DNA of 37,180 bases, taken from assembly GCF_000485595.1 (NCBI RefSeq), contig NW_014577682.1, positions 138,276 to 175,455 on the forward strand, read 5' to 3'. Of this stretch, positions 10,641 through 22,300 are shown piece by piece. The DNA is from Priapulus caudatus. Its lineage: Eukaryota > Priapulida > Priapulimorpha > Priapulimorphida > Priapulidae. The notes under the pieces were generated by a model. That model worked only from the letters and a program-made list of their open reading frames with translations. It was not told the origin of the DNA and did not search any database. The translations under genes and the position numbers were made by a program. How positions within the stretch are numbered: position 1 is the first letter of the stretch; each line of letters begins with the position of its first letter.

Positions 10641-13600
10641 TTACCACCTTAATAACCTCTTCAGGAAAGATTGATTTGAATTTTCACTTGAGCTCCAATG
10701 GTTTTCCTGCAGAGGTGGCTTTGGACCAAAGAATTTCGAATACAGTGTGTCTGCCTCTTGGTCCTTTAAGGGAGCACTGGGCATCAGGGGTTCCATCTTT
10801 GGTAGATATTCAGGCCTCCATATTGGAATTCTTTGTGGGATTTCCGGTGCTACCTGAGGATGCATCCATGCTTCGCCAAACTCTGAGAGACGATCTGTAA
10901 AGAAAAAACGTGTTTGTTAGTTGAGCAACAAATCTTTTTCTAGCATAGCAATAAAAATCATTGAGGATAACGCGCAACTATTGTATTGTAAAGAACCTGG
11001 TTTTATATTGGGTACATCACCTCTGGTATCTGAATCTCCTTTCTTGTCTTCATGGGTAGTAACACTGCAGGACCCATCGCCTAGTGTCTGTGTGGTGACA
11101 GTCTCTTCATTGCCCTCTCCATCCCGTACTGTTCTTGTCTCTTCAATCCTCTACAGTAAGCGGTGCAAAATTAATATGTTAATTACTTGTGAAGCAGTTT
11201 CCAGATAAAAGAAATAATAATTGCAGATATGCCACTTCTAGATAAACACATTCCATCTATGGAGTCTAGTACAAACCATGTACAGGAATATGGTTGTATA
11301 CACGTTCCCAGATTTACTCCATTTACTAGCAAAGACAGGGTAAGGTTACACAGAGCCACAAACCCACCATGGAGCTTAGTGTAAATCGTTCAGATAATAT
11401 TCAAAACACAACAGAATTATTTCCACTGTCTTACTCCATCCGGTCCACGTTTCCTGATGATCTTTACACTGCGGAAGTATTGATTCTGCCGCGGTTGGCT
11501 GCAAGAGGGAGATTTCACCGTGCCAGAACTCTTTAAGATGCTGTCAAGGTTGCCCTCAGACACCTTGTCATCGATATCTGGAAAGCGCCATCTGTGAGTC
11601 ATAGAACTATAATTACCCTATTAAGGGTGACATACAATCACTCAACTACAAACATTAAAATGTCCACAATTTTACATAAAATAGTATACATAAAGTAGAG
11701 TATCAACTAATCACAGGTCAATAGTCCCTAATATAGCATATAGCAATAGTCTACATTTTCAACGCTGTATTTACAACAAGACTGACCTGTATCAATTTTC
11801 AACTGTGGTTTCGTAGGGCCTGGTAAGCTGCCCCACTTGTCACTAAACTGGAAAAAATATTTACTGAAATTAGCATTTCAAAACAAATAGGGGGCCTACT
11901 GTTGATACAAAACAATGACATTTGTTTGGTGTGTCATGCTGCCTTATCGCCTCTGTTGAATCAAAGCTTTCCTTTTTATACAACATGTCAAGCCAAAGCA
12001 CATACTATCTATATCTATAGAATGAGAAGCACGGAATGCAATTTAGTTGTATGTTTTGAACTTCGAACTGCTTTTCATACATATCATATATATCATATAA
12101 CTACAGGGCAGAGAATGTCTATCAGGCAGTAATTCGTACAGGAAGAGATGCTTACTCGAGGAGGCACCTTATCGCAGTGAGTACATAAGGCCTAAGAAAA
12201 AAAGTTGTTTGTTTCCCCTAACGAGCTGAAAAAAATTGGAAAATGTAGGCAGGCAAAACTTTTTTATCAAAATATTTTTTTTGTATTCTAACAATACTTG
12301 TTTTATACTTATAACAGCCCATATAATGACAAAGTCAAATCAATGCATTCACCGATCGATATCACGTTGGGATTTTTATATTTAAATTTATTTTTTTTGT
12401 CCTTGATTACAATAAAGTTTCGACACGGGGGTTTAAAATAGACTCGGCCGGGTTAGTGAAAACAAACGTCTTTTTTTAGGCCTAACCATTATATCCCTAC
12501 ACATCTTAGCAAATCTAAGTCTATGGGAATTTTACGATGAGTCTATTCCAGCGTCGAAGCAAGGATCAGTAATGCAATGAAAGTTATGCTGCAACAAGAG
12601 ACATATCACAGATGTTCAACAAACTACTGTATACGCCATATTTTTCGCATACAGATATTTTCGCGAGTGGTTAATTTCGCGGTCAGCGAATTATGAATTA
12701 TTTGGTATTATTCGATATAAATTGTTGTTATTTTCGCGGTCGGGGACGCGTTTCGCGAAATTCGCGAAAATTAAACCACCGCGAAATATACAGCGTATAC
12801 AGTATATTGATAAAAGTATTTCTAAATAATAGTATACAGGTATAGGTTACACAGAGAGATATTAAAACATGCAGTAATGTATAGAAGATTGGGGGCGCAA
12901 GGCCACATATGGAAGCAAATTGCAGTACAACATGCTTACACCAGCTACTCAAGGGAAATGACAGACATGGCCCTCATGGTCGAGCGACCAGTTCATAGAG
13001 GTAGCTTTTAAGACAAGTTTGATTATATTTCCAAAGACATAATGTAATAAGCCTCTTAATAGTTAAGTAGTCAGAAAAAGTGACCATCACACTGTTATGA
13101 GACGTATGACTGCAACACTATATTTAAACAATGAGAAAATTTTCTATTAAACTAGAATTGGCTTTGAATATTTGTTTGATAAATAAATATAGCAATTTCT
13201 TCCATTAACACTGTGCCGACATTTATCATAGCAGACATTAGTCTTACATTCACTGAACTGAAATAATAGTGCCTGCAAACACAGTGTTTTAAATAAATTA
13301 CAAAACCTCACCCACTATCCAATCATGTAAAATGACAATACTAAAATGGAAACATACAGCGAATGGCATAACTCGGACAGTTTCATGGCTAGGTCCATCC
13401 GGCACTTTCAGCATGCTATCCCTTGGGGCTTGGCCCTCACTGCCATCACTTCCTGGGATAGCCCATACAGGTGGGTGGAAGGAAGGAACCTCTAAAAAAA
13501 TGTTTAACTTTAAATATGCACTTTACAACATACACAATGCAAACAGAACTGGCACATTGAGTAATGCATTGATTACTTAACTACTGTGTAAAACAATCAA

Positions 13601-15213
13601 AATACACACCACACATTCCTTTGTTAAAAGTTTAACATTTGCACTGCTTGCAGTAATTTGGTTCATCAAATTTTTCTGTTTTGCCAGGTCACTTACAAAG
13701 TGATACAATTATCATGGCCCTACCATGTCGTATGGGTGGAAATTCTGCAAGACCCAGGTTCCTAAATATGTCCTCAAAGTGGCGAAACATTTCTTGTGCT
13801 TCTGTAAAAAAGTGCATGTGACTGTGGGGTCCAAATTCCTGCTCGTTTTCATGGAAGCCAAACGGCTGGTTGAAGTCACCTAAGCCATCCATGATATCCC
13901 CAGTCAAATCAAACTCATCTTCATCACCAAAAATATCATCATCACTTGTCCTGTGATAAAAATACAATCACCATGCATACGTTAGAAAAATGGCAAAACA
14001 ATCACTGATCAACCCAGCAAAATTTCGAGTTCATTCTGTAAATGCCTTCCTCTTCACAATTGCCCTCCTGTGTGAAACATCGTGAGACTGTTCTACATTG
14101 AGATATGGCGTATGCAATCCAATGTTTGCCAGTGCTACATATGTTATCATTTCTATGTGGCACTGATCAAATTATCTCATTTCTTTAATCAAATTTAACT
14201 GAATCTTGTACATAGTCATTGGGCCTGTTAACAGGAATTTTAATACAAATTTGGGAGTTGGAAAGTTGCACCACCTGCAGAAACACCTGAGTCGGAGCTG
14301 AATGAAAATGCTGAATTTGACAAATCTCAGCAGCAACTTGGATACCATAGGGATATAGGCCCAAGCAGAGATTGCTACCGTTATATATAGATATCGTGAG
14401 AGTGTTGGGGAAAACTTGATCCCACTGCCAATGGCAAAAAGTGGATTGAGAGAGGGGGAAAACAAGTTGAGCCAGAACAATATCTGTCAGTTAGATCATG
14501 ATCTGCACTGTCATTGCATGTCATTCTAGAATTCACAAGCACTTGGAACGTCTCAATAAAAAAAGTATGGTAAATAAACACGAACTGTATTTACATACCG
14601 TACCAAAGTCTAAATGTTTCGCTACTCTCTTTCGCTTATTATTGCCGATTTCCTGTAATTGCCGTTCAAATGCTCCTCTGCAACACACAAGCACACCGCA
14701 TGCACGCTGCTGTGCACAAACAAAATGAATAAACAGAAGAGAACAAATAAGAGAAAGAATAAAAAGAAGATACTCTCTTTATTCTTGTTGTTTGTGGCAG
14801 TTCTTGGCACAGCATTGTGTTAAATTGTGCACAGCAGCGTACCATGTGAGGTGTACAGTACACTGTACAGTACGCCGTACGGGGTCATGTCAGAGACAGA
14901 GGAGCACAGGAAATTACGATTATCGCCAATAAGATAGTAGAGAAACATTAAGACTTTGGTAGTACATACATTTCGTGTTTATTTACCGTAATTTTTTATT
15001 GAGACGTTCCAAGTGCCGAAGTGGCTCACTAGCTCAGTTCCAGGGCAGTGGCTGTGCATGCTGTCACTGCTGATGACTGATGAGTTATAAATATAATTTT
15101 AAGGACGTGTAATCAAATAATGTCTAGTAAATTATAAAGTGACATTACCTGTAGTGCCTATCTCTTTCACGTGGAAAGCCAAATAATCCTTTAAATATGT
15201 CGTTTGCATTCAT
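10641..15213 (-). CDS. HAX1: HAX1-like protein (HCLS1-associated protein X-1 family), 349 residues
   Basis: HAX1 is a mainly mitochondrial adaptor with roles in cell survival and protein handling. Eight minus-strand exons join in phase to 1050 nt: 15149-15213, 13724-13950, 13358-13491, 12156-12191, 11787-11847, 11435-11577, 11021-11150, 10641-10894. The N-terminus MNANDIFKGLFGFP matches the family start (MSLFDLFRGFFGFP in human). An acidic patch (SDDDIFGDEDEFD, about residues 24-36), a phenylalanine-rich middle, the RDSMLK motif (about 121-126) and the YFRSVKI...GPDG...IEETRTVRD block (about 208-232) follow in the family order. The C-terminus FLKRLLRW is where human has LGRWFRSR. At 349 residues it is longer than human HAX1 (279). 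The 36-nt exon 12156-12191 is frame-neutral, so it could be a cassette exon or a wrong call. Its start codon lies 227 bp from that of MAN1B1. Confidence 0.85.
12625..12804. mobile_element. MITE with CTGTATACGC terminal inverted repeats, TA target
   Basis: The ends TACTGTATACGC and GCGTATACAGTA are exact inverse copies, giving a 176-bp element bounded by TA dinucleotides. The inside is full of TTCGCG/CGCGAA motifs that fold back (ATTTTCGCG... with ...CGCGAAAAT). A TA duplication fits the Tc1/mariner group. It lies in HAX1 intron 3. Confidence 0.75.
14540..15015. mobile_element. 476-bp foldback element in HAX1 intron 1
   Basis: The left end CACTTGGAACGTCTCAATA is the exact reverse complement of the right end. 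Similarity continues inward for about 120-150 bp per arm (GTAAATAAACACGAA, AAAGTCTAAATGTTTC, CAGAGGAGCA), with one arm interrupted. A second inner inverted pair (GCTGCTGTGCACAA near 14706, TTGTGCACAGCAGC near 14825) encloses an A-rich loop. It has no coding capacity. Its right end is 133 bp from HAX1 exon 1. Confidence 0.8.
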
Positions 15214-15440
15214 GTTGCGTAAAACTACAAAGGCGAAAAATATGAAAGTGATAGATAGATATGTCTGACGCAACTATTGTTTACAGCGGAAGTGACTAAG
15301 AACGATGCACTCTTGTTATTTATGTTGTTTCCGTGTTATCGTTGTCGAATGCCGATGTGTTGCTGCAGTTGTAGAACTTTTCAAATAATTTAATAAGTTG
15401 TGTTTTCTTTCATGTTTTGAGTAATCTGCGTATATCAGCC
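15214..15440. promoter_or_regulatory. Divergent (bidirectional) promoter region between HAX1 and MAN1B1
   Basis: The two start codons point away from each other with 227 bp between them, so both 5' UTRs and core promoters must fit here unless a non-coding first exon exists elsewhere. No TATA box is convincing. GCGGAAGTGA at 15286-15295 matches the ETS/GABP core that is common in TATA-less bidirectional housekeeping promoters, and a TTTCCG at about 15329 could be a second, inverted core. Function is inferred from geometry and motif only. Confidence 0.65.
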
Positions 15441-18400
15441 ATGATGTCAAAAGATAATCGAGACTTTATAACGTTGTCTATTACTGGCGAGGATGCTGAC
15501 AAATATAAGACGAAGCAGTCCATCTGGCGGGTACTAAAAATATCATATTCATACTCATAGATACCGTAATCATAGCCCGACCAGGCTGTGCGACGGATTG
15601 TCTATACATTGGATATCTATTGTATATACATTGGATCCAGGCTGTGCGACGGATTGTCTCTACATAGGATTGTCTATACTATAGGGGTATTCTAACCCTA
15701 GCAATACCGTTTCTTGGAGCTACCGTAATCATAGATACAATAATGTAACCCAAACCCAAGAGGATAGGGTTACAAAGTGTCCCTATCCTTTTCTGCGGAG
15801 GAATGCCCGAGTAAATCACTCGGGCCGGTTTGCTGGTGCGTTTTCAGATACTAGAACTTCCAAACTGGGTTTATTCTAAACACGAACCTTGCTCCGCTAT
15901 CCGGGAACTTACAATGTATCGCAATACTCTGTATTAAACTAATATAACCTGTTACAAAAATTCGAAGTGACGAGCGGCGAATATACTGAGCGCCATTTCT
16001 GTTGACCTGTGACGTACGCATTTCCCAATGCGCATAGCGATCGGCAAACGCAGCGCCCTCCGATTGGTCGGTGAATCCACTCTTCAAACCGAAGTACGTC
16101 ACAGGTCAACAGAAATGGCGCTCAGTATATTCGCCGCTCGTCACTTCGAATTTTTGTAACAGGTTATATTAGTTTAATACAGAGTATTGCGATACATTGT
16201 AAGTTCCCGAATAGCGGAGAAAGGTTCGTGTTTAGAATAAACCCAGTTTGGAAGTTCTAGTATCTGAAAACGCACCAGCAAACCGGCCCGAGTGATTCAC
16301 TCGGGCATTCCTCCGCAGAAAAGAATAGGGACACTTTGTAACCCTATCCTCTTGGGTTTGGGTTACATTATTGTATCTACCGTAATCATAGCTCTAGTAA
16401 CTATAGTACCTGCGGGCCGCCTGCGGCAACTGTACGCGGGCTATAGTACTAGAGCTAAGATAATCATATTATCATATGAAATAGACCTAAGAGTAAGAGA
16501 GTAAGACTAAAGCTATGTCTCCACGCACGCGGCACGACACGACACGACATGCAAGCAAAACGCAGCGACGTTGTGCTGCCAAAAAAATTGTGATTTCGCG
16601 CATTGTGTTCATTCTGGTTCAGTGATCAGAAATTGTGCATGTGCTTGTTGTCCATTGCCATTGGCTGATGGTGGCGTGAGCAGAACAATCGCGTTGATTG
16701 GTTCAACTGTCTTTCACCGTACACTGCGTCTGCAGCCGGCAAAAGTCAAACTCATCTGACTTTCGCCGTCGCCATGAAACCGGGCTGGCGCCGTGCCGTG
16801 TCAGTGGAGACTGCGCTATAAGATATAATAGATTTGAACTTTGCCGGTAGGGGTGAACGACGCCGTTTCCCGCGCCGCGTGTGTGGAGACCGGCCTTAAG
16901 CCGGCTAGCTTGGTATTTGCCGTTCACAGAAATGCGGCTAAACAGAGGAATTGCTCCGACCTGTGATTGGAAGATAAAAATAGAATTCGTTACGTTTCTC
17001 AAGTCTGTCAATATATGACATGCATACAACTCGATTGATAACAAAAAACTTAGTCTAAGCTAAGTCAAAGACTACAAACACGGTAACCATCCCCTCCCAT
17101 TTGAGCTAATCAGAGGTTGAAGCAATTTCTATGTTTAGTGATGTTGCCAGTCAGCGGCTAAACTGTAAACAGTGGAATTGCTCGGAATACAGCACGAACT
17201 CTATTTGAACAAGAAACTCTTCGCGAAAGTTAGCAAATATTCGGAGAATCCTCTATAAAGAGTGTAAACGTTGTAATCTTTTGAAAATAAACTATCATGT
17301 AAATAGAGTCAGTGAGATATCTAATACTGACAGTCTTGAGAAACGTTACGAATTCTATTTTTATCTTCCAATCACAGGTCGGAGCAATTCCTCTGTTTAG
17401 CTGCATGCGTTCACAGGCTTGGACCTGCTGATATTGCTCTGTGGTATTATATGTATTTTCATACCGACTGTGCCAACCGGCTAGTTGTGAAGTACAGAAA
17501 TATTTAAGTTTTCTTCTATTGTATAAATGCATTCGGAGATTGGCAACCCGAGATCCGGAGCAGAGGTTCGCCAAAGTTAAACACTTACTTTACCATCAAA
17601 CTGGCTGCTGTCACAAAATAGATATTGCTGTGGGTGGTACGCACGCTGGGATGTCTCTGTGTCATTTGTCTGATAATACTCTCTATATTACTATTAGTTT
17701 CATAAGTTACAGTCATTGGTCATGACAACTATCTATCTACATCATGATTTGTCTTCATACTTAGTGAGTGGGTCTTCTTCATGTACGTTTCTATTCTATT
17801 TCAGGTGTGGAATCGGTTATCAAGGTTGCAAAAAAATGTATTATCTGTATTTCTAGTAGTTGTGCTGGTTACAGTTGCTGTCATCATACTTCACACAGGT
17901 ATTTTTTCATTAAAAAGTTATTGTTATCAATGTAAGTAGCTTCAGGATTTCTATTAATAACTGTAAACTGCTTTTGTAATTCAGTAATTTATTTTTTATA
18001 TCATAGCTGAGGAATGGTTTTTGTAAATATGCACCACTAAAAGTTAGATTTGTTTCATATGAAAAATCTTTTTTTTTCAAATGCAAGTTGAATAGAGATT
18101 TTGTCAACCATATGCCATCTCAATTTCATGGAATATATTGTAGCTAGCCTATCATTGTTTTAGAGTATTTTTAAAGTTTAGTTAATTGTGGGTGTGTTTC
18201 AATATAGGTTGCTTTCTCTACCCATCTTTGTAAATTGGGGTACTTTACTAACTACTACTTACTACTTACTACTTTAATTGTAACTTTACTAACTTTCCTT
18301 ATCAGGATTAACACCAGTATCGTGTTGGTCCTCTGGCAACCCTATCTGTCAAAATGTAAATGTGAATGATGAGCTTTAAATTTCATTCTATGCTTTGTGT

Positions 18401-19226
18401 TTTAATATGTACCCCAGTTTTCCTTTTGCCTGTTGTAAAATGAGAGTCATATATTAATGATTATCCTGATCCGTTTATCAGAATACAGGTATATTGGGTG
18501 TATTTTTGTAGATCGGGGGTCATTGGACATCCGTGAGAAAGATATAAGTGACGATGATCGCTACGTTCAGCTACATAGGAGGAACAAAGTTGAGGCAATC
18601 AATGATTTTGTGGTAATTATTTAGTAATTGTACTAAGTACGAAGTATGACTATGTAAAACAAGGTGTTTCAGTTCCAAAAGTGGCAGAGAGTGAACTTTG
18701 TATTTGTGGTATTATTACTTGTGCAGAAAGGAATGGGCTAAATGCATCTCACAATTGGTTTATTGAGAAATGGATAATAACTGTAAAAAGTAATAGTTTG
18801 ACTGTTTTATAAATAACAAAGGAGTATGTGCAGTAAAGATATTTTTACTTTCAATGTCCAGTCTAGAATATAACCTGCAATTAAACAATTGGAGAAAAAA
18901 CTCATGAGCACGGCTATTATTTTTAGAATGAACGAAAAAAGCAACAGGAATCTTTGAATATGGAACATAAGGATAGTGTGCTGGAGAAGCCACCAGAGAA
19001 ATCACATGCCGACAGTCTCATCCAAGAATCGGTAGCAGTCGAAAAAGTAGTGCAGCACCCAGAGCCACCGATAGGTTCTAATGGTGATAATGGTGTAAAT
19101 GGTGTACAGGGAAACGTGGCTGATGTAAATAATGAGGTGAGTGTTAAACAATACACAGCCGAATACGTGACGAAAAAATATGTAAATAAATTATGACTTA
19201 CATACATAGAGTATGCATACAGTATG

Positions 19227-19274
<48 letters not shown>

Positions 19275-19287
19275 TATATATATATAT

Positions 19288-19367
<80 letters not shown>

Positions 19368-22300
19368 AGAGATTGTATGCCGTGGAAATGTGCATGTGTT
19401 CTCATTTTCCCGTAAAATCTCATCTGAAGCTGTTTCACAGGCATAATAATGTTATATACAGATACGTCTAACACGCTGATGAGTTGTCATTTGGGATTTA
19501 TGTTTTGTAAATGTATTCTGAAATGTCTGTTGTGGTAATATATTCGTTCTTCTTGTTGTAATCGGTATGTAGGGTCCTGGGAAAAATAATAATCACATAT
19601 CGGCAGTAAGACCAAAAGATATCGAAGATATCCTTCATCACGATGATGGAATACCAATGGAATTCATGGGTGTGTTTGCCAAAATTGAACTGCAGCTTTT
19701 CACAAAATTGTGTTCTATCCTATTTTTTATAACAGTGTCCTCTGTGTGCAATGTAGTATATCTAAGGTCATTTTTCTTTGAGCGTTTGCTTTATAATCAT
19801 TTACTATTGAATTTGCAGAGGTTTCACTGAGGGTAATCGTTTCCGACTTCTGTGGAATTCAGGTGCGCAGAACGAACGACAGAAAGCTGTCACAGCGGCC
19901 TTCCAGCACGCGTGGACGGCATATAAGAAGTATGCATGGGGATATGACCAGCTGAAACCAGTTACAAGAAGCCACCATGAGTGGTTTGGTCTGGGCCTCA
20001 CCATCATTGATGCCCTGGATACAATGTACATTATGGATCTGAAAGAAGGTGAGTTTGATTCTTGCAAACTATTTAACAATAGCTTCACACATAGGTGGTA
20101 GCATGCGGTGGCTTCATCATATTGGAAGCTTACTAATACTATTTATTTGATTTGGAAATAATTACAGTGCTCAGTTAGTGTCCTGTAGTTGCTGTAGGAA
20201 GTGTGTAAACTTCACCATGTACTGGTCATCTCGCTGCACATTTTCTCATCCTATCTGATGATTACGAAGTGTATCCTTTACCCCGGGCATCGCCGTGTAG
20301 CCCAGCTAGTTAACTATAAGTCTATAACCAACATTGAAGTTTTATTTCCTTTACCATATGTTTTAGCTCTCAGGATCTCTTACAGTGCCATGCTACTATG
20401 TCTTTTTAGTAATATGTAGAGATGCATACTGTACTGGAAAAGTAGATAGTATTGTGTCATTACATGAGATGGCAAAGCACAGCAACTTTCATAGGAAGGT
20501 CTAGGGACAGGGTCCTCCTGAAAACTATTGAAAATAAACGATCAAGTGAGACATTATACAGTTATAGTCGGCTCTAGCAACACATTGCCAATTGAAATGC
20601 TGATGACTGAGGTTATACTGCGACATGTAGTGATGTCTATTTAATCGCGATGCGTGTGTGCTTCCGGCACATCTACGCCCCATGTTTTACCTATATGGCT
20701 GTGCAGAGTTCAAGGAGGGTCGTGACTGGGTGGAGCAGAAGCTGAATCTGTCACAGAACAAGGATGTCAACCTGTTTGAGGTGACGATACGCGTGCTCGG
20801 TGGACTGCTCAGCACCTACCACCTCTCGCAAGACCGAATGTTCCTCGATAGAGCCGTAAGTCGCTCGCCCCACATCTACGCGTATGCTCATAACAGAAAC
20901 GGAAGCAATAGGTCCACAGGAACCACGGCTCGTGCATGTGTCACTTTCGATCTCAGTTTGTGTCTTCTGTTCATTTTTACATTGGTACTTCATTTAACTC
21001 ATTCTGTGTTTATCTTGTTCATCATGGTTAAGCTTCAAGATAGCTGTTTTCTTAACCGATATCATCTACAATGTACGATATCATGCGTCCAATGTAACAT
21101 GACCATGCCTGCTAAAGCTTCAAGATGCCCTGTTTCCTCTATCCTTCTCCCCCGTGATCATATTCTGCACGACAATGCACGCGTGCGTTGACCACGTGTT
21201 GTCAAGCTCCGGCGTTGTTCTTGCAGAAAGAGCTGGGAGACAAGCTGATGCCGGCGTTCACGAGCGAGTCGGGAGTGCCGTTCTCGGACGTTAACCTCTA
21301 CTACCGGCAGGGAAAGCCGCCTAAGTGGGGTCCCGACAGCACTGTGTCAGAAGTCGCCACCATTCAGCTCGAGTTCCGTGACCTCAGTCGTGCTACTGGT
21401 GACCCCAAATACGAGGTCAGACTTCGGCGGGGCACTGAACACTATTTGCGCTCGTGTGAATGAATTTCGCCGCGTCGTCCTGCATGAGGGTCTCACACAA
21501 GGATTCGTGAATTTCTGCACGCAGTTAAATTGCATCGCAAACCCACCTGTTCCGACATTACTCACCATCCTGCACGTCTAGAATCCATTTACAATCATCA
21601 TCATCATGTGCGCGTCATTTCGGTCAATTTAACATCAACTCGTGTCTCGGAATAGTAATTGTAATAAGTACGAGCGGATTGCACTTAGAGGGCCATCGTC
21701 TATCTCGCGCTGCGTCGCGCATGTCGTACGCGATGTCTCTCTCACGCGGCGGTGCGTCTGCGCCAGGGGAATTTTTTTCACGGGAGCTCTTTTTCCATAA
21801 TCTGTGGGAAAATAGTTCTTGTCAAAAATTTTACGGGAGCTGTTTTGAGCCTCATGGGAGCGATTTCAGAGGTTTGAAGAGCGAATCGCTCATCGCTCCC
21901 GTGTATTTCTTACCCTGGTCTGCGGTGCAGGAAGCTGCCTGGGCGGTGTCGCAGAAGCTGCACAATACGCCCAAGTTCCTCGGCCTCGTGCCGATGTTCA
22001 TCAACGCGCAGACGGGTCAGTTCCGCAGTGCGACGACCTTGACCTTGGGAGCCCGAGCGGACAGCTACTACGAGTACCTGCTGAAACAGTGGCTGCAGAC
22101 GGGAAGGAAGATCGACTGGTACGTAGTACTGATGGCTGTTTGCCTCGAAGGTAGAAGGAGGGAAGTGCCGTGCGGGGTGACTGGAAAGGAGGTAGCCTGA
22201 TGTAGGTGTGCATGGAAAAAATTCGATCTAGAGATGGAATTCCATCTTTTTGGTAGCCCCAGAGGTCATTTTTGAGTGTAAATTCGTTAAGGAAGATTTG

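Noticed and set aside
13332-13580. 82-codon plus-strand frame
   Set aside because: Antisense shadow of HAX1 exon 3.
17441-17725. 94-codon plus-strand frame in MAN1B1 intron 1
   Set aside because: No family resemblance, starts at the edge of an inverted repeat, and is not needed for the in-phase exon 1 to exon 2 join.
18306-18357. Possible extra MAN1B1 exon between exons 2 and 3
   Set aside because: It has splice-like borders, but its end phase is incompatible with exon 3 and it has no counterpart in the family.
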